Assembly: GCA_947364365.1 (NCBI GenBank)
Contig: CANASP010000015.1
Location: forward strand, 1-55,491
From: an uncultured Alistipes sp.
Lineage (GTDB): Bacteria; Bacteroidota; Bacteroidia; Bacteroidales; Rikenellaceae
Reading direction: 5' to 3'
DNA: 55,491 nt
The notes below the pieces were generated by a model. It was not told the DNA's origin, did no database searches, and saw only the letters and a list, made by a program, of their open reading frames with translations. Made by a program: the position numbers and the translations under genes. This document shows, in pieces, positions 8,067 to 16,293 of the stretch; positions within the stretch are counted from its first letter, which is position 1, and every line of letters begins with the position of its first letter.

Positions 8067-9152
8067 ATGAAACGCAATATCCTCATCACCGGAGGCGCCG
8101 GCTTCATCGGCAGCCACGTCGTGCGGCTGATGGTCGAAAAATACCCCGACTACCGCATCGTCAACCTCGACAGCCTGACCTACGCCGGCAACCTGGCCAA
8201 CCTCGCCGACATCGAGCAGGCCCCCAACTACCGTTTCGTCCGCGCCGACATCTGCGACCTCGACGCCGTGCGCCGCACGATGCGCGAGTATGCCGTCGAC
8301 TCGGTGATCCACCTCGCCGCCGAGAGCCACGTCGACCGGTCGATCCGCGACCCGTTCACCTTCGCCCGCACCAACGTCATGGGGACCCTCACGCTGTTGC
8401 AGGCCGCCCGCGAACGATGGAACGGCGACTGGGAGGGCAAACGCTTCTACCACATCTCGACCGACGAGGTCTACGGCGCCCTGGCGCTCACCCGTCCCGA
8501 AGGCGAGGCACCCTACGGCGACGAGCTGTTCTGCGAGGCGACCCGCTACGATCCCCACTCGCCCTATTCGGCCTCGAAGGCCTCGTCCGACCACTTCGTG
8601 CGCGCCTACCACGACACCTACGGCATGCCCACCCTCATCACCAACTGCTCGAACAACTACGGCCCCTACCAGTTCCCCGAGAAGCTCATCCCACTGTTCA
8701 TCAACAACATCCGGCATCGAAAACCGCTGCCGGTCTACGGCCGCGGCGAGAACGTCCGCGACTGGCTCTACGTCGAGGACCACGCGCGGGCGATCGACCT
8801 GGTCTTCCACGAGGGACGGCCGGGCGAAACCTACAACATCGGAGGGTGCAACGAATGGAAGAACATCGATCTGGTGAAGCTGCTCATCCGCACGGTCGAC
8901 CGGCTGCTGGGCCAGCCCGAGGGAGACTCCGAGGAGCTGATCACCTTCGTCGCCGACCGCGCGGGGCATGATCTGCGCTACGCCATCGACGCATCGAAAC
9001 TCCGCCGCGAGCTGGGATGGACCCCCTCGCTGCAATTCGAGGAGGGGATCGAGCGGACCGTCCGCTGGTATCTCGACAACCAGGACTGGATGGACCGCAT
9101 CACCTCGGGCGACTACATGCGCTATTACGAGGAGATGTACGGAGGGCGCTGA
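8067..9152 (+). CDS. rfbB: dTDP-glucose 4,6-dehydratase
   Basis: A 361-residue extended SDR enzyme, the second step of the rhamnose route. Motifs: TGGAGFIGSH (NAD binding), HLAAESHVDRS, the catalytic STDEVYG, and YSASKA with the Tyr and Lys. It is the last gene of the A-C-D-B cassette, 10 bases after rfbD. No glycosyltransferase or flippase follows, so the rest of the polysaccharide pathway must be elsewhere. Confidence 0.97.
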   Translation: MKRNILITGGAGFIGSHVVRLMVEKYPDYRIVNLDSLTYAGNLANLADIEQAPNYRFVRADICDLDAVRRTMREYAVDSVIHLAAESHVDRSIRDPFTFARTNVMGTLTLLQAARERWNGDWEGKRFYHISTDEVYGALALTRPEGEAPYGDELFCEATRYDPHSPYSASKASSDHFVRAYHDTYGMPTLITNCSNNYGPYQFPEKLIPLFINNIRHRKPLPVYGRGENVRDWLYVEDHARAIDLVFHEGRPGETYNIGGCNEWKNIDLVKLLIRTVDRLLGQPEGDSEELITFVADRAGHDLRYAIDASKLRRELGWTPSLQFEEGIERTVRWYLDNQDWMDRITSGDYMRYYEEMYGGR

Positions 9153-9298
9153 AAGCCTCTTCCCGGCAGCGATTCATGATCGGGGCGCACCGGCGAGAAC
9201 GGCAACGAGCCGAAGACGAAGTTGCGGGTCCCCGCCTCCGGGGGCTGCGGTCCGCCGGCGTTGAAAAGCCGTCGCCGGCCCGACACGCCCCGGGCCAA

Positions 9299-9793
9299 CT
9301 ACCCTTCGGCCGCGCTGATCTCCACGACCTGTCCCTGCACATAGGCGATCAGATCGGCCGGGGCCACCTTCAGCTGCAACCCGCGGACCCCGGCGCTTAC
9401 GTAGATAAAGGGATAGTCGACCGCCGTGCGGTGGAAGTAGGTGGGAAAGCGTTTTTTCATTCCCACGGGCGAGCAGCCTCCGCGGATGTAGCCCGTCGTG
9501 GCCAGCAGCTCTTTCATCGGAATCAGGTCGGCCTTCTTGTTGCCCGAGACACGGGCCGCAGCCTTCAGATCGACCTCGTGGTCGCCCGGCACGACGCAGA
9601 CGAAGTGGCCCGTGCGGTCGCCGTGCAGCACCAGCGTCTTGAATACCCGCTCGATCGGCTCACCCAGCTGCTCGGCCACGTGCGTGGCGGCCAGGTGCTC
9701 CTCGTCGACCCGGTAAGGGACCAGCTCGTAGGCGATCTTCGCCCGGTCGAGCAGCCGGGCGGCATTCGTTTTTTCGATCTTGGCGCGTGCCAT
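9299..9793 (-). CDS. ybaK: YbaK/EbsC-family Cys-tRNA(Pro) deacylase
   Basis: A 164-residue cytoplasmic editing protein that hydrolyses Cys mischarged on tRNA-Pro. It has the family pattern KTNAARLLDRAKIAYEL, VFKTLVLHGD, the VPGDHEVDLKAAAR stretch, and GYIRGGCSPVGMKK, which carries the glycine-rich substrate loop. The start is the ATG at 9793, after which MARAKIEKTNA matches the usual N-terminus; a longer frame upstream is not conserved-looking. A -7 element (TACCTTTG on the minus strand, 9819-9826) lies 25 bases upstream, without a clear -33 box. Confidence 0.9.
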   Translation of the reverse strand: MARAKIEKTNAARLLDRAKIAYELVPYRVDEEHLAATHVAEQLGEPIERVFKTLVLHGDRTGHFVCVVPGDHEVDLKAAARVSGNKKADLIPMKELLATTGYIRGGCSPVGMKKRFPTYFHRTAVDYPFIYVSAGVRGLQLKVAPADLIAYVQGQVVEISAAEG

Positions 9794-9899
9794 AGGCAGT
9801 CGGTCGTTTGATTTGCCGCAAAGGTAACCCAAATCTCCGTTCCGCCATACGATCCGCCCGATTTTGTGGCGCCGCACCGGCACTCTCGAAGATTTTCAC

Positions 9900-9907
9900 T
9901 ACCTTTG
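9900..9907 (+). promoter_or_regulatory. -7 element before the HAD gene
   Basis: TACCTTTG sits 17 bases before the ATG at 9925. No TTG is visible at the -33 distance. Confidence 0.4.
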
Positions 9908-9924
9908 CCGAAAACAGCAAAACG

Positions 9925-10578
9925 ATGATTCGGGCAGCACTATTCGACATGGACGGCACCCTGGTTGCCAACACCCCCTACCATATCCGCGCCTTCGCGC
10001 TCTTCTGTCAACGCTACGGCGTCGAGGGGTGGGAGGAGAAACTCGCCTCGGTCTTCGGCATGGGCAACGACGACATCATGCGGGTCATCATGCCCGAAGT
10101 GGTGCGCGAAAAGGGCGTCGACGCTCTGGCCGAGGAGAAGGAGGCGATCTACCGCGAGATCTACGCCCCCGACATCCGGCCGGTCGAAGGCCTCGCCCGG
10201 GCGCTCGCCGCGCTCCACGGCGCAGGCATCCGCTGCGCCGTAGGGTCGTCGGGATGCAAGGCCAACGTCGATTTCGTGCTCGACCGGTGCGATGTCGCCC
10301 GCTGGTTCGACGCCCGCATCAGCGGCGACATGGTCCGCCGGTGCAAGCCCGACCCCGAGATCTACCTCAAGGCCGCCGCCGCGCTGGGCGTCGCTCCGGC
10401 CGAGTGCGTCGTATTCGAAGACGCGAAGGCGGGCATCGAAGCGGCCCGCCTCGCCGGTGCGGGGCGTATCGTCGCCCTGGCCACCACCCTCGGCCGCGAA
10501 GAGCTCGAACGCGAGGAGGGGCTCTTCGCGATCATCGACGACTTCGACGGCCTCGACCTCGAAACCCTACTCCAATAA
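9925..10578 (+). CDS. HAD-superfamily phosphatase/phosphomutase, beta-PGM-like
   Basis: A 217-residue cytoplasmic HAD hydrolase. Motif I is FDMDGTL with both catalytic aspartates (residues 8 and 10); motif II lies in VGSSG; the motif III lysine is in RCKPDPEIYL; motif IV is VFEDAKAG. The alpha-helical cap between motifs I and II is of the beta-phosphoglucomutase type. The substrate cannot be told from sequence; a sugar phosphate is likely. Its 3' end overlaps the convergent SDR gene by 12 bases. Confidence 0.88.
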   Translation: MIRAALFDMDGTLVANTPYHIRAFALFCQRYGVEGWEEKLASVFGMGNDDIMRVIMPEVVREKGVDALAEEKEAIYREIYAPDIRPVEGLARALAALHGAGIRCAVGSSGCKANVDFVLDRCDVARWFDARISGDMVRRCKPDPEIYLKAAAALGVAPAECVVFEDAKAGIEAARLAGAGRIVALATTLGREELEREEGLFAIIDDFDGLDLETLLQ

Positions 10579-11367
10579 CCGCTTCACCGCTTCCAGACGC
10601 AGCAGCGGCCGCGCGAAACCCGCAGGCAGCAGCCGGCACACCGTCACGCAGATCCGGGTGAAAAAACCGGGCACGCAACGCCGCCGCTCCCGGAACATCG
10701 CGCCGAGCGCCCGGCGTACGACCGCTTCGGGCGTGTTCATCACGCCCCATCGCCGGCAGCGCCGCCGCCAGCATTCGTCGAGCCGGTAGAGAGGCGTATC
10801 GACCGCCCCGGGATAGAGCCCCGTCACCGACACGCCGTCGCGGGCGAGTTCGTCGTGCAATGCGTCGGCCAAAGCGAGCAGATAGCCCTTCGTCGCGGCG
10901 TAGAGGGCGATGGCCGGCAACGGCATCCAGGCCGTCGCCGACGAGACGATCAGGATATGACCGCCGCCCCGCCTGCGCATGCGTTCGGCATAGCGCCGGC
11001 ACAACAGCGTCGGCGCCGTACAGTGCAACGCCACGAGCCGCGCCATCGCCTCAGGGTCCGTCACGGCGAATCCGCCGAAAAGCAGCGCTCCGGCGTTGCT
11101 GACCATCACCCCGATATCGAGCCCCTCCGCATCGGTGCGGGCGACGATCCGGTCGACGGCATCCGCCTGCGTCAGGTCGACGCATAGCGCGACAGCCTCC
11201 CTCCCCGCCGCAGCGATCTCGGCGGCAGCCTCGTGCAACTCCGCTTCGCGCTCGCCGACCAGCACCACGCCGTAGCCGCGGCACGCCAGCTGACGGGCAA
11301 ACTCCCGGCCCATACCCGACGAGGCCCCGGTGACCAGCGCATACACGCATCCGCCCGAACGTTCCAT
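10567..11367 (-). CDS. Short-chain dehydrogenase/reductase
   Basis: A 266-residue classical SDR oxidoreductase. It has the cofactor loop TGASSGMG (residues 13-20), the NAG motif in VSNAGALLFGG, the catalytic Ser in IVSSATAW and YAATK with the catalytic Tyr and Lys, followed by YPGAVDTP. The C-terminal 50 residues are basic (ECWRRRCRRW, FRERRRC) and include a hydrophobic stretch, which suggests membrane association. Substrate unknown. It is convergent with the HAD gene. Confidence 0.88.
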   Translation of the reverse strand: MERSGGCVYALVTGASSGMGREFARQLACRGYGVVLVGEREAELHEAAAEIAAAGREAVALCVDLTQADAVDRIVARTDAEGLDIGVMVSNAGALLFGGFAVTDPEAMARLVALHCTAPTLLCRRYAERMRRRGGGHILIVSSATAWMPLPAIALYAATKGYLLALADALHDELARDGVSVTGLYPGAVDTPLYRLDECWRRRCRRWGVMNTPEAVVRRALGAMFRERRRCVPGFFTRICVTVCRLLPAGFARPLLRLEAVKRLLE

Positions 11368-11384
11368 ATCTCCTTTTTTTTCGT

Positions 11385-11392
11385 TATTTTTG
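11385..11392 (+). promoter_or_regulatory. -7 element before the DUF486 gene
   Basis: TATTTTTG lies 25 bases before the ATG at 11418; no good -33 box is visible. Confidence 0.4.
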
Positions 11393-11417
11393 CCGCGTTT
11401 CCAATTCCGACACGCCC

Positions 11418-11783
11418 ATGTTACGAGGACTCTCCACCATCGCTCTGCTGATCGTATCCAACACCTTCATGACCTTCGCCTGGTACGGGCAGATCGCCTT
11501 CAAGTCGCGTCTCGAACGCTTTTCGCTCGCAGCGATCGTCCTGCTCAGCTGGGGCATCGCCCTGCTGGAGTACTGGTTTCTGGTTCCGGCCAACCGCATC
11601 GGGGCGACCCAGTTCGGCGGTCCCTTCTCGATCTGGGAGCTCAAGGTGATCCAGGAGGTCGTGTCGCTCACAGTCTTTTCTGCGTTCGTCCTCTTTTTCA
11701 TGAAGTCGGAGGCGCTCCGCTGGAACCACTGCGCGGGGTTCCTCTGCCTCATTCTGGCCGTCTACTTCATCTTCCGCAAATAA
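11418..11783 (+). CDS. DUF486-family small membrane protein
   Basis: A 121-residue protein with four predicted membrane helices, resembling one half of a drug/metabolite transporter. Typical DUF486 signatures are visible: SNTFMTFAWYG near the N-terminus and YWFLVPANRIG in the middle, ending with YFIFRK. The family is of unknown function and probably dimerises in the inner membrane. Single gene with its own -7 box. Confidence 0.85.
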   Translation: MLRGLSTIALLIVSNTFMTFAWYGQIAFKSRLERFSLAAIVLLSWGIALLEYWFLVPANRIGATQFGGPFSIWELKVIQEVVSLTVFSAFVLFFMKSEALRWNHCAGFLCLILAVYFIFRK

Positions 11784-11822
11784 ACATAGCAAATATATAA
11801 TAAAACGACGGTCCCGGTCGGC

Positions 11823-11996
11823 TTCGGCGCGAAAAATCGGCGAAAGAACATCCCGCTCGGCGACTACGAGAACCACATGCGGCTGGACTCGGTGATGCAG
11901 CTGCAAACGATGAACCGGATGATGCGCCGGCAGACGCTCCGGCCACGTAACTTCGCTTCCACCGTCCGGCATCGGTCGGTCGCAAATTTTACGTAA
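11823..11996 (+). pseudogene. N-terminal remnant of a SAM-dependent methyltransferase
   Basis: This frame reads NIPLGDYENHM followed by RLDSVMQLQTMNRMM (from 11847 on) and ends at TAA 11994-11996. As I recall, this resembles the extreme N-terminus of a class I SAM methyltransferase family in gut Bacteroidota, where the motif precedes the SAM-binding domain. Here no start codon lies in frame upstream, and the methyltransferase domain itself is missing. It looks like the stub of a deleted gene; the family match is from memory and moderate. Confidence 0.45.
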
Positions 11997-12000
11997 CGTA

Positions 12001-12034
12001 AACGAGGGGTCCGGCTTCGGCCGGACCCCTCGTT
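12001..12034. terminator. Strong hairpin terminator, probably for the leftward PUL arm
   Basis: A perfect 15-bp stem (12001-12015 with 12020-12034) closed by a TTCG tetraloop. It lies 22 bases past the stop of the leftward gene at 12057. The U-tract is poor on both strands, so efficiency is uncertain. Confidence 0.75.
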
Positions 12035-12056
12035 CGCGCAGAGGCGGATGCCGAAT

Positions 12057-14243
12057 TCAGAATCCGATCGAGACGGTCACCCCCTCCGGTGCATTCTCGA
12101 ACCGCAGCAGGCAGGTGTGCGACAGCTCGTCCCACTCCCGCTCGAGTTCGGTCAGGGGCGTGCCGTCGGCCCCGACGAGGTCCGTCGCGGCGGGTCGGCC
12201 GGGCAGCAGGATCCGCATGACGGCAGTCGTCTGCGCCGGTCCCTTGACCAGACACGAATAGCTGTTCCGGCCGACCTGCTCGGTCTCGACACCGCCGGCG
12301 CACGCCAGCACCTGCGGACGGGTCGGATCGGCGACCTTGTCGAGGTTGTAGAGCAGCGCCTGCCAGCCGGGAACGACCGCATGGCGGGTGAGTACCGGGA
12401 GCGCCGGGTCGAACAGATCGATGAAACGGCCTTCCAGCACGAAGGGCCTCGTGTCGGGATTCTCGTCGACGACGGCCACGATCTCGTAGGGCCCGCGGTC
12501 GAGATAGAAATGGTTCTTGAATTCGAGTTCGCCCGCCTTCGCGCCCTCGCCGTAAAGGCGGCACACGGCATCGAGGAACTCCGCGTCGCCTCCGGCTTCG
12601 AGGACGAAATCCTTGGGATCGCGGCGGATCACCCCGACGAAACCCTTTCCGCAGGCATACTCGCCCGTCGGCGCGTCGAGCGGCATGCCGAGCAGTTCGA
12701 ACAGATGCTGCGACGGCGCGGCATAGCGGTTGCCCTCCTGGTTCCACCACTCGCGCACACGCTGATAGGGATCGGCGTCCGTGCCGCAGAACAGCAGTTT
12801 GCCGCCGTCGCGCACCCAGGCGGCGATGTGCTCGTGCGCCTGCGGGTCCAGCGGCTTCATGTTGGCATACGACATCACGAGCACCTTGGCGTCCCGCCAC
12901 GTCTCGGGATAGGCCGTGTTCTCCAGGTGCATGGTCTTCACCGGCACGCCGCGTTTTACGAGCGGGAAAGTCAGCCCGTAGAAGTCGGAGAACTGCGGAT
13001 CGTCGTAGCCCTCGTGGCGGACGCCGCGCTGGAACATCAGCGAATTGCACATCAGCACGCAGATGCCGTCCGATCCCGAGACCCGGTTATCCGAGGCGGG
13101 CATGCGGCCCAGCGCGTCGATCATCACCTGCATCTGCGTCGAATAGTCGCGCGAGATGCGCTCGCGCTCGCCCGAGGCGGGATTGAGAAACAGCCCCTCG
13201 TAGATACGGTCCGGCCACGGCATCACCTCGTAGTTGGCGATGCGGGGATAGAGCAGCTGCGCGGTGAAGGTCGCCTGATAGTTGATCTTGTAGTCGGCCC
13301 AGTCGCGCGGCCAGTCCTCGATGGGATCGGTCAAGAAAAAGAGCTTGCGGCCCGTCGGCTCGGTCATCGACTCCATCGACCCGTACTCCAGATAGGCGTT
13401 CTCGAAAACCCGCTCACGGCTCCGGCCGTCGAAATAGGTCGGCGTGCGCGACGTGCCGGTCCACACCTGCGCGATATAGCCGTCGACGCACGACAGCGAC
13501 GCGAGGCTCGCCTCGGGGCTCACGATCTCCCACGACGAGTAGTTGACCAGCGAATGGGTCGGCACGTAGCAGCGCACCTCCATGCCCTTGCTGCGGCCGT
13601 ACTCCTTGGCATACGAGAAAACCTTGTCGAGGGCGTTGTAGTAGAGGTGGTACTTGAGTTTGTTGGAAAGGTAGGTGTTCTCGGCCGACTCGTGCTGGGG
13701 GCGCCAGGCGAAGCCGTAGTACTTCTCCCACTCGCGCTTGAACGCCTCGCTGTAACCCGCCCGGGCCCAGAACTCGGGCTCCTCGAGGTAGATCGCATCG
13801 ATGCCGGCATCGATCACCCGGCGGATATGCTTCTGCTGCATGTAGGCGATGAACGACTCCGTGGGCACGAGATAGGGCACCATGCGTCCGTGCCAGAGCG
13901 TGTCGCCCGCCTGCACGACCTGCCCCTCGTCCAGGTGGTTCACGCCGTCCCACTCGCCCGTGAAGTAATCGGCATATTCGCCCCAGGCGATTCCGGTCAT
14001 GTAGTGGGTCTTGTAGCCCTTCGACCGCCACGACTCCACGCGTTGCTCGAACGACATATCGGGCGCGTCGTGGGTGCCGTAGACGATCGCCACGTCGGCA
14101 CGACTGTCGGTCACGGGTTTCCAGGGGCTGTTGGTCTGAAAGGCCGTTTTCTCGCGGTCGGGATTGCGCGTCCCGCCCGGCGCGGCGCATCCTGCCGAGA
14201 GGCAGAGCACGGTCAGCGCGCATGTCAGGTTCATCGGTTTCAT
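12057..14243 (-). CDS. Putative glycoside hydrolase with GATase-like domain, lipoprotein, family unassigned
   Basis: A 728-residue exported protein I cannot place in a named family. A lipoprotein signal ends at the Cys in LCLSAGC (about residue 19). Residues 50-400 look like a TIM-barrel hydrolase: IAWGEYADYFTGEW, DAIYLEEPEFWARAGYS and the Trp- and Tyr-rich strands, with the EEPEFW acidic pair a catalytic candidate. Residues 440-520 (KVLVMSYANMKPL, then WVRDGGKLLFCGTD) resemble the class I amidotransferase-like trimerization domain seen in GH42 beta-galactosidases. The C-terminal part is beta-rich. It follows the DUF4432 gene by 12 bases in the same leftward transcript, inside the GH92/GH99 locus. 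Confidence 0.65.
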   Translation of the reverse strand: MKPMNLTCALTVLCLSAGCAAPGGTRNPDREKTAFQTNSPWKPVTDSRADVAIVYGTHDAPDMSFEQRVESWRSKGYKTHYMTGIAWGEYADYFTGEWDGVNHLDEGQVVQAGDTLWHGRMVPYLVPTESFIAYMQQKHIRRVIDAGIDAIYLEEPEFWARAGYSEAFKREWEKYYGFAWRPQHESAENTYLSNKLKYHLYYNALDKVFSYAKEYGRSKGMEVRCYVPTHSLVNYSSWEIVSPEASLASLSCVDGYIAQVWTGTSRTPTYFDGRSRERVFENAYLEYGSMESMTEPTGRKLFFLTDPIEDWPRDWADYKINYQATFTAQLLYPRIANYEVMPWPDRIYEGLFLNPASGERERISRDYSTQMQVMIDALGRMPASDNRVSGSDGICVLMCNSLMFQRGVRHEGYDDPQFSDFYGLTFPLVKRGVPVKTMHLENTAYPETWRDAKVLVMSYANMKPLDPQAHEHIAAWVRDGGKLLFCGTDADPYQRVREWWNQEGNRYAAPSQHLFELLGMPLDAPTGEYACGKGFVGVIRRDPKDFVLEAGGDAEFLDAVCRLYGEGAKAGELEFKNHFYLDRGPYEIVAVVDENPDTRPFVLEGRFIDLFDPALPVLTRHAVVPGWQALLYNLDKVADPTRPQVLACAGGVETEQVGRNSYSCLVKGPAQTTAVMRILLPGRPAATDLVGADGTPLTELEREWDELSHTCLLRFENAPEGVTVSIGF

Positions 14244-14255
14244 TTGTCGGTTGAA

Positions 14256-15296
14256 TCAGTCATTCAGTTGGATTTCCATATCGAGTTGGTAGGAGCGCGT
14301 CTCGCCGGGCTCGATGACCAGCGCGACCGGCTCCTGGCCGCCGCTGCCGTCGCACACCCAGGGGTGCGTGCCGGGATCCAGCCCCACGACGTATTCGTTC
14401 CGGCCGAAGTGCTGGCGATTGGTCAGCCACGGAAGCTGCCCCTTTTTGAACCGCATCCGCACGCCGAGCCCGAGCGCATCGTTGAACAGGCCGCATTCGC
14501 AGGTCGAGCGGCGGTCGGCGTCCACATCGATGAACGCCACCGACTCGCCGTCGCCACCGTGTTCGGCGATGGGCGGCAGGCAGCGGCGGAACCGAGGTTC
14601 GTTCGGTTCGTTGAAGATGAAGTCGTCGACACGCCCGCCGCGCGAGGTCCAACGCCCCCGCCAGACGATCCGCGTGCCTTCGTCGACGAGCGGATAGCCG
14701 AAATTGCAACGGTAGAGCAGCATGAGCGGCGCCCGTTTGTTGCCCAGATTGGTCACGCAGTCGCGGATCGTGATTTTCGGGGCGCCCAACGTCGCGCCGA
14801 CCGTGCGGCGGATCTCGAAATGGTGTCCCGACGCTGCGGTGTGCAGCATGCGGCCGCAAAGGCTCATGGCATACTCGCCCCGCTGCGGATCGGGCTGCCG
14901 GATCGACTCCAACACGGCCCGGAGCGTGCCGAAACGACCCGGGAGCGGGAACCCGGCACTGAAGGCCGCGGCATCGCGCGCCGTCCGGTCCGGTCCATAG
15001 CAGGTCGCGAGCAACCCTCCGCCCTGTCCGTGAAGCCAGCCGTCGGGCTGCGGAGCGGCCGCCACGCCGAGATGGCTGATCCACGCCAGTCCGAACTGGT
15101 TCATGAAGGCATCGGCGATATCCATGCCGCGGTCGACAACGACCTTGAACCGCAGGCCGCTGCCCGTGTTGAACCAGGCGATCCGCGTTCCTGCCCCGGG
15201 GCCGTCGCACAACTCCGACAGCTCGATCCCGCCGACCTGACACGGATTGGATATCTTATCCTCGTAGGAATCCAGCAAATAATCGTTCTTTGCCAT
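14256..15296 (-). CDS. DUF4432-family aldose-1-epimerase-like protein
   Basis: A 346-residue cytoplasmic protein (no signal peptide) of the galactose-mutarotase-like fold. It carries the family blocks CDGPGAGTRIAWFNTG, FKVVVDRGMDIADAF, GLLATCYGPD and YRCNFGYPLVDEG. Such proteins are thought to act on aldoses, possibly as mutarotases, after uptake; no activity is proven for this group to my knowledge. First gene of a two-gene leftward unit, divergent from araC across the shared operator at 15314-15363. A near-consensus -7 box (TATCTTTA, minus strand, 15317-15324) gives a very short leader. Confidence 0.8.
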   Translation of the reverse strand: MAKNDYLLDSYEDKISNPCQVGGIELSELCDGPGAGTRIAWFNTGSGLRFKVVVDRGMDIADAFMNQFGLAWISHLGVAAAPQPDGWLHGQGGGLLATCYGPDRTARDAAAFSAGFPLPGRFGTLRAVLESIRQPDPQRGEYAMSLCGRMLHTAASGHHFEIRRTVGATLGAPKITIRDCVTNLGNKRAPLMLLYRCNFGYPLVDEGTRIVWRGRWTSRGGRVDDFIFNEPNEPRFRRCLPPIAEHGGDGESVAFIDVDADRRSTCECGLFNDALGLGVRMRFKKGQLPWLTNRQHFGRNEYVVGLDPGTHPWVCDGSGGQEPVALVIEPGETRSYQLDMEIQLND

Positions 15297-15313
15297 AAGC
15301 AGCGATAAAAACC

Positions 15314-15363
15314 GGTTAAAGATAATACTATTTTAACACAAAATACTATATTTGCAATTAAAA
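15314..15363 (+). promoter_or_regulatory. PUL operator, copy A (araC/DUF4432 intergenic)
   Basis: TACTATTTTAA at 15326-15336 is followed after 21 bases by TTAAAA (15358-15363), the same layout as copies B and C. GGTTAA stands at 15314-15319, roughly where the other copies have TTAACC. The downstream half-site overlaps the expected araC transcription start, which would suit autoregulation. Confidence 0.6.
15347..15354 (+). promoter_or_regulatory. -7 element of the araC-type gene
   Basis: TATATTTG sits between the two half-sites of operator A, 21 bases before the ATG at 15376. No TTTG at -33. Confidence 0.5.
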
Positions 15364-15375
15364 ACCAAGCTTCGC

Positions 15376-16251
15376 ATGAAACCCAAGTACGAACAGGTTC
15401 CGCTGATAAAATCGCTCTACAACATCAAGAAAGAGTTCTTTTACAACGTCCACGTACCGTGGCACATCCATGTCGAGTACGAACTGGTGTTCATCCACAC
15501 GGACAACGGAATCAAACACGTCGGCAGCCATTTCGGGACCATCCACGGATCGGAGATTCTGCTGCTGGGTCCCAACCTGCCGCACAACTGGCTGATAAAC
15601 ATGCCCAACGCCGACATCGAGACCAACACGGACTACCAGGTGGTGATCCACTTCCCGAAAAGCGTGTTCGGTGCGGAGTTTTTCGACCTAGCGCCCTTCG
15701 CCGACATCAACAAGCTGCTGAAGCGGTCGGAACTCGGGCTCTGCTTCAAGGACGACGAAACGGCGGCGATCGGCAGGGAGATGGAGGCGATGCTCCGCAT
15801 GAAGGAGTTCGACCGGAGCATCGCGCTGCTGGAAATGCTCCAGAGACTCTCGGCCAAGGAGCACAGCGTCCTTTCGTCCTACGGGTTCAACAATGCGCTC
15901 AACGAAGAGAAGGTCAAACGGATGAACAAGGTGTTCAAATACGTCACCATCAACTACAAGGAGAACATCTCGCTGGAGGATATCGCCGGCATCGCCAACA
16001 TGACACCGCCGGCATTCTGCAAATATTTCAAGGAGCGGACCCACAAGACCTTCGTCGAGTTCGTCAACGAAGTGCGCATCGGGCATGCCTGCAAGATGCT
16101 CTTCGAGGACAACTACAACATCCTCCAGATCTGCTACGAATCGGGATTCAACAACCTGTCGAACTTCAACCGGCAATTCAAGAAGGTCATCAACATGTCG
16201 CCGGTCGAATACCGGAAAAAGATTCTGTCGGACTCCAAGGAGAAGCCGTGA
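15376..16251 (+). CDS. AraC-family transcriptional regulator of the PUL
   Basis: A 291-residue regulator. The N-terminal half is a cupin-like sensor (VPWHIHVEYELVFIHTDNG, then LGPNLPHNWL), expected to bind a small sugar in the cytoplasm. The C-terminal 100 residues hold two helix-turn-helix motifs: ISLEDIAGIANMTPPAFCKYFKE and NILQICYESGFNNLSNFNRQFK, ending in MSPVEYRKK, the usual AraC close. A TTG 24 bases upstream is in frame, but the ATG at 15376 is preferred. It stands alone between the two leftward arms of the PUL and is the obvious candidate to bind the repeated operator. Many Bacteroides PULs instead use HTCS or SusR; none is present here. Confidence 0.88.
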   Translation: MKPKYEQVPLIKSLYNIKKEFFYNVHVPWHIHVEYELVFIHTDNGIKHVGSHFGTIHGSEILLLGPNLPHNWLINMPNADIETNTDYQVVIHFPKSVFGAEFFDLAPFADINKLLKRSELGLCFKDDETAAIGREMEAMLRMKEFDRSIALLEMLQRLSAKEHSVLSSYGFNNALNEEKVKRMNKVFKYVTINYKENISLEDIAGIANMTPPAFCKYFKERTHKTFVEFVNEVRIGHACKMLFEDNYNILQICYESGFNNLSNFNRQFKKVINMSPVEYRKKILSDSKEKP

Positions 16252-16293
16252 TGTCGGAGCCCCTGCGGCCCCGACGATCATTCGGCTTGCCGG

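Noticed and set aside
12048-15308. A 1086-codon plus-strand frame over the DUF4432 and hydrolase genes
   Set aside because: Low-complexity, His/Arg/Val-rich translation with no family pattern; the minus-strand genes have signal peptide, motifs and an operon layout.
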